This document shows positions 1 to 8,978 of a stretch of DNA of 38,882 nucleotides, piece by piece (the stretch's first letter is position 1; every line of letters begins with the position of its first letter). The notes under the pieces were generated by a model. The model was not told the origin of the DNA, did no database searches, and saw only the letters and a list, made by a program, of their open reading frames with translations. A program made the position numbers and the translations under genes. The stretch is from Planctomycetota bacterium (GTDB lineage Bacteria > Planctomycetota > J058). The stretch lies in the NCBI GenBank assembly GCA_019636275.1, contig JAHBXY010000083.1, positions 1 through 38,882 of the forward strand. Reading direction: 5' to 3'.

Positions 1-1290
1 GAGCCCGGCGCGGCCGAGGCCTGGGCCCTCCGCGCGGGCGCCCGCCAGGCGCAGGGCGAGGACGAGGACGCGACCGCGGACTGCCGCCGCGCGCTCGAGC
101 TCGACTCGCGGCTGGCCATGGCGCACGCCCTCCAGGGTGCGCTCCTGGCCAGCGCGGGCGACGTCGAGGCGGCCCTGGCCGCGTGCGACCGCGCGATCGA
201 CCTCGAACCACTGGCCGCCAGCCACCGGGTCACGCGCGCCCGGATCCTCGTCCGCTACGGCCGCGTGACGGAGGCGCTGGCCGACTGCGCGCGCGCGATC
301 GAGCTCGAGCCCGACCGGGCCGAGGCCTGGCTGGAGCGCGGGCTGGCGCGCCTCCGCGACGACCCGGCGCGCGGGCTGCAGGACCTCGACCGCGCCGTCG
401 AGCTCGACCCGACGCGGGCCGAGGCGTGGGCCGCGCGCGGCCGCGTGCGGCTGGGCGAGCACGAGGTCGAGGCCGGCCTGGCCGACCTGCGGCGCGCCGC
501 CGAGCTGGACCCCGACGACACGGGCTACTGGTCCGAGCTCGGGCACGCGCGGGCGAGCTTCGGGGACCTCGCGGGCGCTGTGGCCGAGTGGACGCGCGGC
601 CTCGAGCGGCGCCCCGACGACGGGTACCTGCTCGCCGAGCGCGGCCTGCGCCGGGCGCACCTGGGCGACCACGCCGGCGCGCTCGAGGACTGCGACCGCG
701 CCGTGCTTCTCGAGCCGCGCGAGCCCATGATCTGGGCGCACCGGGGCGCCGCGCGCACCGTCGCGGGCGACGCGGCCGGGGCGCTCGCCGACTGCGACCG
801 CGCGGTGGAGCTCGACCCGGAGTGGTCGGCGGCCTACGCGTACCGCAGCGGCGCGCGCCTCCTCGCGGGCGACGTCGCCGGCGCGATCGCCGACCTCGAG
901 CAGGCGGTGGAGCTCGACCCCCACGACCTGGCCGCCTGGTGCCACCTCGCCCGAACGCGCCTGCGGGCCGACGACGTCGCCGGGGCGCGAGCCGCCCTCG
1001 ACGAGGCCCTCGGGAGGGCCCCGGACTACCCCGAGGCCCTCGTCGTCCGGGCGCGGCTCGCGCTCGCCCGGGGCGACGCGGCCACGGCCACGTCGGACGC
1101 GTCGGCCGCCCTGACGCTCGCGCCGACCTACCCGGAGGCCATGCTCGTCCGCGGCCTGGCCCTCGCTGCGCAGGGCCAGGCCGACCGGGCCCGCGCCGAC
1201 CTCACGCGCGCGCTCGAGCGGCTGACGGGTCCGTTCGTCGAGGAGGCGCGCGCCGCGCTCGAGCGCCTGGGCCCGAAGGGCGGGCCGTGA
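1..1290 (+). CDS. TPR-repeat protein, 5' end outside window
   Basis: The frame is open from base 1 and already reads as TPR sequence before the first internal ATG at 118, so the true start lies upstream of the window. About 429 residues are visible. They form about twelve consecutive 34-residue TPR units with the usual small and aromatic positions (for example AEAWLERGLARL and AVELDP at the unit ends). No catalytic domain, signal peptide or membrane segment is visible in this part. TPR arrays are protein-interaction scaffolds; the partner is unknown. The stop codon overlaps the GTG start of the downstream kinase gene (GTGA at 1287-1290), which suggests translational coupling and a joint role. 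It may be the tail of a larger protein, possibly another kinase-TPR fusion like its neighbour. Confidence 0.85.
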   Translation, partial: EPGAAEAWALRAGARQAQGEDEDATADCRRALELDSRLAMAHALQGALLASAGDVEAALAACDRAIDLEPLAASHRVTRARILVRYGRVTEALADCARAIELEPDRAEAWLERGLARLRDDPARGLQDLDRAVELDPTRAEAWAARGRVRLGEHEVEAGLADLRRAAELDPDDTGYWSELGHARASFGDLAGAVAEWTRGLERRPDDGYLLAERGLRRAHLGDHAGALEDCDRAVLLEPREPMIWAHRGAARTVAGDAAGALADCDRAVELDPEWSAAYAYRSGARLLAGDVAGAIADLEQAVELDPHDLAAWCHLARTRLRADDVAGARAALDEALGRAPDYPEALVVRARLALARGDAATATSDASAALTLAPTYPEAMLVRGLALAAQGQADRARADLTRALERLTGPFVEEARAALERLGPKGGP

Positions 1291-3881
1291 GCCGCCTGGA
1301 AGACTACGACCTGGTGCGCGTCCTGGCGAAGGGCGGCATGGGGGTGGTCCACGAGGCCGTCGAGCGCGCCACGGGGCGCCGGGTCGCGCTCAAGCGCGTC
1401 CTCGGCGGGGCGCTCGACCGGGAGGCCGTGGACCGGTTCGTGGTCGAGGGCCGGGCGGTCGGGCGCCTGGACCATCCGGGGGTCGTGCGCGTCCACACGC
1501 TCGGCCAGGCGCCCGGCGGGCCGTTCATGGTCATGGACCTCGTCGCGGGCGAGTCGCTGCAGCGCCGGCTCGACCGCGGCGGGCCGCTCGCCCCGGCGGA
1601 GGCGGTGGCGCTCGCCAGCGAGGTCGCGGACGCGCTGGCGCACGCGCACGCCAGGGGGGTGCTCCACCGCGACCTCAAGCCGGCGAACGTCCTCGTCGAC
1701 GAGGCTGGGCGCGCGCGGCTGATCGACTTCGGGCTGGCGAAGCTGCAGGCGGGCGCCGGCTCGCTCGGGCACCTGACGCGCACGGGCGAGGTCCTGGGCA
1801 CGCCGGCCTTCATGGCGCCCGAGCAGGCCGACGGCCGCCCCGTCGACGCGCGCACCGACGTCTATGGCCTCGGCGCGACGCTCTACACGCTGCTCACGGG
1901 GCGCCCGCCGTTCGACGGCGGCAGCGCGATGGCCGTGTTCCACGCCGTGCTGACCGCCGCGCCCACGCCGCCCTCGCGCCTGCGCCCCGGCCTCGACCCG
2001 CCGCTCGAGCGCCTCGTCCTCGCCTGCCTGGCCAAGGACCCCGCGGAGCGCCCGCCGACGATGGAGGCCCTGCGGGCCGCGCTGGCGCAGGGGGGGCAGG
2101 GCGCCCCCCGGCGGCGGGCCGCGGCGCCGATCGTCCTCGGGCTGGCGGCGCTGGTCGGCGGGGGCGTCGCGTGGGTCGCGTGGCCGGCAGCGCGCCCGAC
2201 GTCCGAGCCCCCGCGGGTCGTCGCCGCGCCGACGGACGGGGCGCCGGCGGCCGAGGACCCCGCCGTCGGCCTCCTCGCCGCCCTCGACGGGGCGGAGACG
2301 CCGGCCGACGCCGTGCGCCTCGCCCGGGCGCTGATGCTCCGCGACGCGCACGCGGCGGCGGCCGCGGCCCTCGAGGCGGCGGTGGGACGCCTGCCGCCCG
2401 ACGTCGAGCTGCACCTGGCCCTCCGACGGGCGCGGGCCGGCGCCGGGGCGCTCGACGCCGCCCTCGAGCCGCCTGCCCTCGACGGGCCGCGGGAGGCCTG
2501 GCTCGCCCACGGCCGGGCCCTCCTCGCGGCCGGGCGGCCACACGCGGCCCGGGAGGCCTTCTCGACCGGGCCGCTGGCGGACTCCACCGAGCAGGACGTG
2601 CTCGTCGCGCGCGTCCAGGCGCGCGCGAGCGAGGGCCGCAGCGGGCGCGACGTCCAGGCGCTCAGGAGCCAGCTCTACTTCGCCTCATGGGCCGAGGGGC
2701 TGTTCGCCGTCGCGCTCCTCGATGACCTCGAGGACGCGGAGCGGCGCCTCGAGCAGCTCCGCGGGCTGCCGGCCGATCCGACCGCGGCCCTCCTCACGCG
2801 GCGCCTCGCCGCCTCGATTGCCCTCCGCGCCCACCGCCCGGCCGACGCGCGGGCGGCGCTCGACCAGGCGCTCGAGCTCGACCCGGTCTGCGTGGACGCG
2901 CTCGTCGAGCGCGCGGGCCTGCGAATCAACGAGGGCGCGCTGGCGGCGGCCGAGGCGGACCTGTCCGCGGCGGTGCGCCTCGACCCGCTCCGGGCCCGCG
3001 CCCGGGAGCACCGCGCCACCCTGCGCCGAGCGCGCGGCGAGCTCGCCCTGGCGACGAGCGACGCGCTCCGGGCCGCGGCGCTCCAGGGCGGCCGGGAGGG
3101 GCGCGCGTTCGTGGTCGGGCACGTCCAGGCGCTCCTCCTCGAGGGCCAGCCGGCGGCCGCGCTCGAGGCGCTCGAGGCCGCCCTTCCGGCGTGGGGGTGC
3201 GTGACCCTCCGCCGGCTCGAGGGCGACGCGCTGCTGCAGGCCGGCGAGCCGGGGCGCGCGGCGGCGGCCTACGAGCAACTCCTCGCGGCGGCCGCCCCCG
3301 GCGACCTCGCCGACTACGCCCACGTCGCCCGTCAGCTCGAAGCGCTGGAGCGCCGGGCGCCGGACTGGGCGCAGCGGTACCTGGACGGCCTCGAGAAGGA
3401 GGCCCCGGCCCCCGACGCCCGGGCGTGGCTCGACGCCGCGCGGGCGCTCCACCAGCACCACGAGCAGCACGAGGCGGCCCTTCGCGCCGCCGGCCGCGCG
3501 GTCGACCTCAGGGCGGCCGCCGGCCACGAGCTCCGGGCGCAGATCCTGCCTCACCTCGGCCGGCGCGAGGAGGCGCTCGCCGCCTGGGAGGCGTTCCTGA
3601 CCGCGGCGCCGGACGACATCGCCGGACTCTCGGGCCGGAGCGGGGCCCGGTGGTCGCTCGGAGACCTCGACGGCGCCCTGCAGGACGCGGACCGGGCCGT
3701 CGCGCTCGCCAGCGCCAAGAACGTGCGCGCGGCGCTCCTCACCGAGCGCTCGAGGCTGCACGAGGCGCGCGGCGACCTCGACCTCGCGCTCCGCGACGCG
3801 GTCGAGGCCCAGCGCCTCCTGCCGCTCGACGCTCGCGCCGCGCGCGTGCGGGCGCTCGAGGCGCGCGGCGGCCGGCGCTGA
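1287..3881 (+). CDS. Membrane-anchored Ser/Thr protein kinase with C-terminal TPRs
   Basis: The 864-residue product starts at a GTG overlapping the preceding stop. Residues about 6-265 are a Hanks-type kinase: glycine loop AKGGMGVV, ATP-binding lysine in VALKRV, catalytic HRDLKPAN at about 127-134, DFGLAKL at about 147 and APEQ at about 177. All core catalytic residues are present; the first loop glycine is replaced by alanine. A basic stretch precedes a single hydrophobic segment at about 282-301, which should anchor the kinase in the cytoplasmic membrane. The remaining 550 residues are irregular TPR-like helices. Family knowledge: such PknB-like kinases phosphorylate Thr/Ser on partner proteins and the TPR part probably selects partners or senses a ligand. 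The substrate is not identifiable here. The coupled upstream TPR gene is the best candidate partner. Confidence 0.92.
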   Translation: MSRLEDYDLVRVLAKGGMGVVHEAVERATGRRVALKRVLGGALDREAVDRFVVEGRAVGRLDHPGVVRVHTLGQAPGGPFMVMDLVAGESLQRRLDRGGPLAPAEAVALASEVADALAHAHARGVLHRDLKPANVLVDEAGRARLIDFGLAKLQAGAGSLGHLTRTGEVLGTPAFMAPEQADGRPVDARTDVYGLGATLYTLLTGRPPFDGGSAMAVFHAVLTAAPTPPSRLRPGLDPPLERLVLACLAKDPAERPPTMEALRAALAQGGQGAPRRRAAAPIVLGLAALVGGGVAWVAWPAARPTSEPPRVVAAPTDGAPAAEDPAVGLLAALDGAETPADAVRLARALMLRDAHAAAAAALEAAVGRLPPDVELHLALRRARAGAGALDAALEPPALDGPREAWLAHGRALLAAGRPHAAREAFSTGPLADSTEQDVLVARVQARASEGRSGRDVQALRSQLYFASWAEGLFAVALLDDLEDAERRLEQLRGLPADPTAALLTRRLAASIALRAHRPADARAALDQALELDPVCVDALVERAGLRINEGALAAAEADLSAAVRLDPLRARAREHRATLRRARGELALATSDALRAAALQGGREGRAFVVGHVQALLLEGQPAAALEALEAALPAWGCVTLRRLEGDALLQAGEPGRAAAAYEQLLAAAAPGDLADYAHVARQLEALERRAPDWAQRYLDGLEKEAPAPDARAWLDAARALHQHHEQHEAALRAAGRAVDLRAAAGHELRAQILPHLGRREEALAAWEAFLTAAPDDIAGLSGRSGARWSLGDLDGALQDADRAVALASAKNVRAALLTERSRLHEARGDLDLALRDAVEAQRLLPLDARAARVRALEARGGRR

Positions 3882-3944
3882 CGGGGCTGAGCGGGGCGCC
3901 CTGCTCGCTCGCGGGCCCGGCGACTGGCCCGCCATCATCCGCCC

Positions 3945-4147
3945 GTGAGCGGCCTCACCGCGGTCGCGGCGACGACCGATGCGCGGGAGCGCGCGGCCCG
4001 TCTCGACGTCCGGTCGCGGATCCACGAGGCGCGGAGCGACCTGGCGCCCGCGCTCGACGACGCGCGCGAGGCGCTGCGGCTCCAACCGAACGAGAGCTGC
4101 ACCGAGCGCGCGCGGGAGCTCGAGGGCCGCTCGGAGGTCGGTGACCG
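3945..4147 (+). pseudogene. Remnant of a TPR/kinase C-terminal end
   Basis: Read from the GTG at 3945, this short stretch gives RSRIHEARSDLAPALDDARE followed by ALRLQPNE. This matches the last TPR of the kinase gene just upstream (RSRLHEARGDLDLALRDAVE, then AQRLLPLD), including the spacing to the C-terminal ARELEGR/VRALEAR segment. It has no kinase domain, is only about 65 residues, and the frame runs on into the antisense 3' end of mfd. It is best explained as a partial duplication or the leftover tail of a deleted paralogue. A real small TPR protein cannot be excluded. Confidence 0.5.
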
Positions 4148-7100
4148 CTACCCCTTGCTCCGCGCCCGCCGCCGCCGCGCCCCGCGGGCGCGCAGCCGCC
4201 GCTGGCGCTCGCGCTGCGCGTCGTCGGGCGCGCCGGCCGCCTCGGCCGCCGGAACCTCGCCCAGCGGGCGCAACACCTCGAGCAGCACGTCGAGCAGGGC
4301 GGCGTCGTCGGCGCTCGGGTCGACGACGAGGTAGAGCATGGTCGGGTCGATCGGGCGCAGCTTGTCGTGGCGGGCGCGGATGCCCCGCGCCAGCCGCTCG
4401 TGGTCGCGGCAGCGGAGCTGGAGCACGCGGTCCTGCCGGGTGATCTTGACGACCCCGTGCCCGGCGGCGCGGATGCGCGCCCGCCGCAGCTTGAACAGGT
4501 TGTCGAGCACCTCGGGCAGCGGCCCGTAGCGGTCGCGCAGCTCGCCCTCGAGCTGCTCGAGCTCGTCCTCCTGCTCGGCCGAGGCGAGCTTGCGGTAGCA
4601 CTCGATCTTGAGCGCGACGTCGGCCACGTAGGCGTCGGGCACGTAGGCCGGCACGTCGAGGACGAGCTCCACCTCGCCCGCCTCGAGGTCGAGGTCGTGC
4701 TCGAGGTCGAGCTCCTTCGCCTTGCCGGTCGGCCCCTGCTTGCCCTGCAGCTCGGCCATGGCCTTCTTCAGCAGCCGGCAGTAGAGGTCGTAGCCGACGC
4801 TGGCGATGTGCCCGCTCTGCTCGGCGCCGAGGACGTTGCCGGCGCCGCGGATCTCCAGGTCGCGCAGGGCGATCTGGAAGCCGGCGCCGAGGTCGCTGAA
4901 CTCCTCGATCGCGCGCAGGCGCCGGGCAGCGACGTCCGACAGCCCGCCGTGCTCGGGCAGGAGCATGAACGCGTAGGCGCGCACGTCCGAGCGGCCCACG
5001 CGGCCGCGGAGCTGGTGCAGCTCGGACAGCCCGTAGTGGTGCGCGCGGTCGACGACGAGCGTGTTGGCGCGGCGCACGTCGAGGCCGTTCTCGATGAGCG
5101 TCGTGGCCACGAGCACGTCGGCCTCGTGCTCGAAGAACGCCAGCATGCGCTCCTCGATCTCGTGCTCGGGGAGCTGCCCGTGGGCCACGAGCACGCGCGC
5201 CGTGGGCACGAGGTCGCGGATCGTCTGCGCCAGCTCCTCGATCGACTTCACGCGGTCGTGGACGACGAACACCTGCCCGTCGCGGGCCAGCTCGCGCTCG
5301 AGCGCCCGGCGCACGAGCCCGCGGCTGAAGCGGGCGACCTTCGTCTCCACCGGCGCGCGGCCGGGCGGCGGCGTCTGCAGGAGCGAGATGTCGCGCGCGC
5401 CGGAGAGCGCCATGTGCAGCGTGCGCGGGATGGGCGTCGCCGAGAGGGTCAGCACGTGGACCGTGCGCCGCAGGGCCTTGAGGCGCTCCTTGTGCTCGAC
5501 GCCGAAGCGCTGCTCCTCGTCGATGATCACGAGGCCCAGGTCCTTGAAGTCGACGTCCTTCGAGAGCAGGCGGTGCGTGCCGATGAGCACGTCGACCTTG
5601 CCCGCGCGCGCGTCCCTGAGCACCTGCCGCTGCTCGGCCGTCGAGCGGAAGCGCGAGACGACGTCGACGCGCAGCGGCCACTGCGCCATGCGCTCGCTGA
5701 ACGTGCGGTGGTGCTGGTGGGCGAGCACCGTCGTCGGCACGAGCACGGCCACCTGCTTGCCGTTGGCCGCGCACTTGAAGGCGGCCCGCACGGCGATCTC
5801 GGTCTTGCCGTAGCCGACGTCGCCGCACACGAGGCGGTCCATGGCCATGGGCCGCTCGAGGTCGGCCTTGACCTCGACCGTGACGCGCGCCTGGTCCTCG
5901 GTGTCGGTGTAGCCGAAGCTCTCCTCGAACAGGATCTGCTCGCGGTCGTCGGGCGGCAGGGCGTGGCCGGGGCGCAGGCGCCGCTCGGCCTGCACCTCGA
6001 GGAGCTCGGCCGCGAGGTCGCGCGCCGCCTCGGCGGCCTTCTTGGTCTTGGCCTTCCAGCCGGTGCCGCCGAGCTTCGACAGCTTCGGCGGGACGCCGGT
6101 CGGGCCGATGTAGCGGCGGACGAGCCCGATCCGGTCGGTCGGGATGAACACGCTGCCGCCGTCGAGCTCGAGCTCGAGGAAGTCGCGCGGCTGCCCGTCG
6201 CGGTCGCGGCGCACGATCCCGCGGAACAGCGCCACGCCGTAGCTCACGTGGACGACCGGCTGCCCCTCCTCGAGGTCGGCGAACGACTCGATCGTCTGGT
6301 GCGCCGCCCCGAAGCGCCCGCGCGGCCGGCGCGCGGCGACCTCGCCGCGGCGGTGGCGGGCGAAGAGGCGGTGCGAGGCGACGAGCCACACGCCGCGGGC
6401 CGGGTCGCGGAAGCCGCCGTCGAGCGGCCACGTGACCAGCGTCACGCCGGGCGGGTCGTCCTTCGTGCGCAGGCGCTCGGCGAGCTCGGGCGTGAGGCCG
6501 CTCTTCTCGAGGAGCTGGCCGAGGTGCTCGCGCTCGGCCTCGGTGAGGCAGGCGACCGTGAGCCGCTCCCCGCGGGCGACGGCGCGGGCGACGTCGTTGA
6601 GGACGGCGCCCGGCTCGCGGCCGGCGCCGAACGCGTCGGCCGCCTCGAGCGGCAGCTCCAGGTCGACGGCGCCCGCGGCCAGGGCGTCCTGCTCGGCGCC
6701 CTCGCCCACGAGGAGGAGCGCGCGGCCGCCGAGGGCGGCCTCGACCTCGGCCGGCGCGAGCAGGTCGGCCGCCCGCCCGGCGAAGCGCTCGGCCCCCTGG
6801 GCCAGGCGCGCCCTGCACCGGGATGGCGCGCGCACGACGACGACGGCGTCCGCCGGGAGGTGGGCGAGGAGGCTGGCGCCCGCGGCCCGGCGCTCGCGCA
6901 CGTAGGCCGAGGCCGAGAGCAGGGGCAGCACGAGCCGGTCGAGGGTCTCGATCGAGCGCTGCGAGCCCGGCTCGAAGCGCCGGAGCGACTCGACCTCCTC
7001 GCCGAACAGCTCGATGCGCACCGGCGCGGCGGCGCCCGTGGGGAACACGTCCATGATCCCGCCGCGGATCGCGAACTCGCCCGGCGCCTCGACCAGCGGC

Positions 7101-7645
7101 ACGCGCGCGTGGCCCACCTGCACGAGGTGCTGCGCCAGGGCGTGCGGGTCGAGGGTCGCGCCGACGCGGACCTCGAGGGTGGCGCGGGTGGCGAGCGAGG
7201 CCGCCGGCACGCGCTCGAGGAGCGACGTCACGCCGGTGAGGAGCGCGGCCGGCGCCGGCCGCTCCTGCAGGGCCACGAGCACGCGCAGCCGAGCGCCCAG
7301 GCCGGGGCTGGGGCCCAGGGCCTCGACCAGCTCCGGGTCGTCGGGGTCGCCCTCGTCCTCGTCGGGGAGGTCGAGCGACGGGTTGCGCAGGAGCGCGCCC
7401 GGCGCGTCGTCGCCGAGGAGGGCCCGCAGGTCCTCCTCGAGGCTCGGCAGGTCGTCCTCGGCCGGCGCGACGACGAGGACCGGGCGCCGCCGGGCCAGCG
7501 CCGCGATGAGCACGGTCTGCGCGCCCTGCGGCAGGCCGCTCATCACCACGCGGCGGCCCGCGCCGAGCGCCTCGAGGGCGGTGGCGAAGGCCGGGTCGGC
7601 CTCGACGAGGTCGCGCAGCTGCTGGGCGAGGGAGGAGGCGGCCAT
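4148..7645 (-). CDS. mfd: Transcription-repair coupling factor Mfd
   Basis: The 1165-residue length fits the family (about 1150). In order: a UvrB-like N-terminal region, an RNA-polymerase-interaction domain near residues 465-530 (VHVSYGVALFRGI, then FIPTDRIGLV), and a RecG-like translocase. The translocase has Walker A GYGKTEIA near 610, the DEEQRFG Walker B box near 707, SATPIPRTLHMALSG, and motif VI with LHQLRGRVGRSD. The C-terminal TRCF domain contains LRDRYGPLPEVLDNLFKLRR. Known role: it pushes stalled RNA polymerase off damaged DNA using ATP and recruits UvrA for nucleotide excision repair. The ATG at 7645 is the first good start. A TAGCAT box lies 12 bases upstream and no clear ribosome site precedes the start, so the message may be nearly leaderless. 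It stands alone, divergent from the next gene. Confidence 0.97.
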   Translation of the reverse strand: MAASSLAQQLRDLVEADPAFATALEALGAGRRVVMSGLPQGAQTVLIAALARRRPVLVVAPAEDDLPSLEEDLRALLGDDAPGALLRNPSLDLPDEDEGDPDDPELVEALGPSPGLGARLRVLVALQERPAPAALLTGVTSLLERVPAASLATRATLEVRVGATLDPHALAQHLVQVGHARVPLVEAPGEFAIRGGIMDVFPTGAAAPVRIELFGEEVESLRRFEPGSQRSIETLDRLVLPLLSASAYVRERRAAGASLLAHLPADAVVVVRAPSRCRARLAQGAERFAGRAADLLAPAEVEAALGGRALLLVGEGAEQDALAAGAVDLELPLEAADAFGAGREPGAVLNDVARAVARGERLTVACLTEAEREHLGQLLEKSGLTPELAERLRTKDDPPGVTLVTWPLDGGFRDPARGVWLVASHRLFARHRRGEVAARRPRGRFGAAHQTIESFADLEEGQPVVHVSYGVALFRGIVRRDRDGQPRDFLELELDGGSVFIPTDRIGLVRRYIGPTGVPPKLSKLGGTGWKAKTKKAAEAARDLAAELLEVQAERRLRPGHALPPDDREQILFEESFGYTDTEDQARVTVEVKADLERPMAMDRLVCGDVGYGKTEIAVRAAFKCAANGKQVAVLVPTTVLAHQHHRTFSERMAQWPLRVDVVSRFRSTAEQRQVLRDARAGKVDVLIGTHRLLSKDVDFKDLGLVIIDEEQRFGVEHKERLKALRRTVHVLTLSATPIPRTLHMALSGARDISLLQTPPPGRAPVETKVARFSRGLVRRALERELARDGQVFVVHDRVKSIEELAQTIRDLVPTARVLVAHGQLPEHEIEERMLAFFEHEADVLVATTLIENGLDVRRANTLVVDRAHHYGLSELHQLRGRVGRSDVRAYAFMLLPEHGGLSDVAARRLRAIEEFSDLGAGFQIALRDLEIRGAGNVLGAEQSGHIASVGYDLYCRLLKKAMAELQGKQGPTGKAKELDLEHDLDLEAGEVELVLDVPAYVPDAYVADVALKIECYRKLASAEQEDELEQLEGELRDRYGPLPEVLDNLFKLRRARIRAAGHGVVKITRQDRVLQLRCRDHERLARGIRARHDKLRPIDPTMLYLVVDPSADDAALLDVLLEVLRPLGEVPAAEAAGAPDDAQRERQRRLRARGARRRRARSKG

Positions 7646-7656
7646 GGGGAGACATC

Positions 7657-7662
7657 ATGCTA
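7657..7662 (-). promoter_or_regulatory. Possible -10 box for mfd
   Basis: TAGCAT on the minus strand, placing a start of transcription only a few bases before the mfd ATG. No -35 match is seen. It follows the lone TANNNT pattern seen before many genes here. Confidence 0.35.
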
Positions 7663-7701
7663 CCGGCGGATGGCGGGAGCGTCTCGTCGCCCTGTTCCGG
7701 A

Positions 7702-7752
7702 GGAGTGATCACCGCAGAGGAGCAGAGGACGCAGAGGGCGTGCGGTCACTCC
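7702..7752. repeat. Hairpin with GCAGAGG repeats in its loop
   Basis: GGAGTGA and CCGCA (7702-7708, 7712-7716) pair with TGCGGTCACTCC at 7741-7752, leaving a three-base bulge. The loop contains three copies of GCAGAGG. This kind of short repeat resembles intergenic repeats found in many bacterial genomes. It lies in the divergent gap between mfd and the hydratase gene (7646-7885), which otherwise shows nothing recognisable. Confidence 0.45.
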
Positions 7753-7885
7753 ACCCGTCCTCGACTCGACGCACGCGAGTCTCGCGCCCGGTCGGGCCAG
7801 CCCGACAGCACCACGCCCTGCGGTCTTCGTCGCGTCGACGTCACCGTCAGGGGCGCCCTGGCCCCGGCGGGGCCCGGCGGCGACC

Positions 7886-8614
7886 ATGGCGGCCCCCGTG
7901 GGGGAGGTGCGCGTGATCGAGATCGTCATGGAGGGCCCGGGCAAGAACGCGCTCGGGACGGCGATGATGGACCACCTGCTCGAGCGCATCGAGCAGGCGG
8001 GCGGCCACCCGCTGCTCCTCACGGGCGCCGGCGACGCCTTCTCGGCCGGGCTGAACCTCAAGGAGGTCCACGCGCTCGACGCGGCCGGCATGGAGGCGTT
8101 CCTGCGCAAGCTCGAGCGCCTCTTCTCGACGCTCTACACCTATCCGGGGCCGACGGTCGCCCTCGTCAACGGCCACGCGATCGCCGGCGGCTGCATCCTG
8201 GCCCTGTGCTGCGACCATCGCGTCCTGAAGGCGGACGCGGGGGCGCGCGTGGGCCTGAACGAGGTGGCCCTGGGCCTGCGCTTCCCGCCGGGGGTCCTGC
8301 GCCTGGTGCGCGAGCGGCTCTCGCCGGCGCACCTCTGCGAGGTGCTCCTGGGCGCCGGGCTCCACGGGCCCGAGGGCGCCCTGCGCCTGGGGCTCGTCGA
8401 CGAGGTCTCGGCCGACGCCGCGGCGGTGGCGCGCGAGCGCCTGGCCGCGCTCGCCGCGCACCCCGACCAGGCCTACGCGGCGACGAAGCGCGCCCTGCGC
8501 GGGCGCACCCTCCTCGACGTGCCGGGCTACGAGGAGACCTTCCGCGGGCTCCTGCCGAGCTGGTCGTCGGACGAGCTCAAGCAGCGCATCGTGAGCGTCC
8601 TCAAGCGCCGCTAG
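7886..8614 (+). CDS. Enoyl-CoA hydratase/isomerase family protein
   Basis: The 242-residue product has the crotonase fold signatures. The oxyanion-hole segments are AFSAGLNLKE (51-60) and NGHAIAGGCILAL (95-107). Two glutamates, E126 in LNEVALG and E152 in CEVLLG, align with the two catalytic glutamates of enoyl-CoA hydratase, so hydratase chemistry is possible, although the usual GAGGTQ stretch is replaced by FPPGVLRLV. Known family reactions are hydration, isomerisation or hydrolysis of CoA thioesters in fatty-acid or amino-acid breakdown. It is shorter than a typical hydratase (about 260) and no other beta-oxidation gene lies nearby, so the substrate is unknown. The ATG at 7886 begins right where family similarity begins. 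Its downstream neighbour is convergent. Confidence 0.88.
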   Translation: MAAPVGEVRVIEIVMEGPGKNALGTAMMDHLLERIEQAGGHPLLLTGAGDAFSAGLNLKEVHALDAAGMEAFLRKLERLFSTLYTYPGPTVALVNGHAIAGGCILALCCDHRVLKADAGARVGLNEVALGLRFPPGVLRLVRERLSPAHLCEVLLGAGLHGPEGALRLGLVDEVSADAAAVARERLAALAAHPDQAYAATKRALRGRTLLDVPGYEETFRGLLPSWSSDELKQRIVSVLKRR

Positions 8615-8726
8615 CCTGGATCATGCAGAGCGAGGCCATGCAACCGCCAAGAACGGCCGACAACAGACCAGGATCGTGAACAGGCCTTCGTTCTCACGAG
8701 TGTTCGCGTCGCGACACCCCCAAGGC

Positions 8727-8937
8727 GAAGAATTGAACCGCCAAGACGCCACTCGGTCGCTGACCCGGGACCCGCTTCGCGGGTCCCGGGTCAGCAACCG
8801 AGCGCCAAGGGGGTGAGAGATGCTCCGCCACGAGCTCTTCGTTCTTACCTACTTTCCTTCCTTGGCGCGCGCGCACGCGGGGACCCGCGAAGCGGGTCCC
8901 CGCGTGCGCGCGTGGCGTCTTGGCGGTTCAATTCTTC
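8727..8937. repeat. Nested palindromic element in a convergent gap
   Basis: Outer arms 8727-8752 and 8912-8937 are a perfect 26-bp inverted repeat beginning GAAGAATTGAACCGCCAAGA. Inside are two strong hairpins: 8759-8775 with 8779-8795 (17 bp, loop TTC, extendable to 8752-8802), and 8868-8888 with 8892-8912 (21 bp, loop GAA). Their cores (GACCCGCTTCGCGGGTC and its complement) are inverted copies of each other. An inner 9-bp repeat GCGCCAAGG (8802-8810) pairs with 8860-8868, leaving a 49-base spacer. The 211-bp unit lies between convergent genes and contains no gene. The rest of the 8615-8978 gap holds another AACCGCCAAGAAC near 8642 and nothing else recognisable. Confidence 0.85.
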
Positions 8938-8978
8938 CTCTTCTGCCAGAGCTTTGCGGTGCTCGTGGATGATCCGGG

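Noticed and set aside
2685..7712. Very long minus-strand open frame of about 1675 codons and long plus-strand frames antisense to mfd
   Set aside because: Arg/Pro/Ala-rich shadow of the kinase and mfd genes caused by the high G+C content; no domain and no start signal.
8694..8876. Short minus-strand open frame in the convergent gap
   Set aside because: It lies inside the nested palindrome and has no coding pattern.
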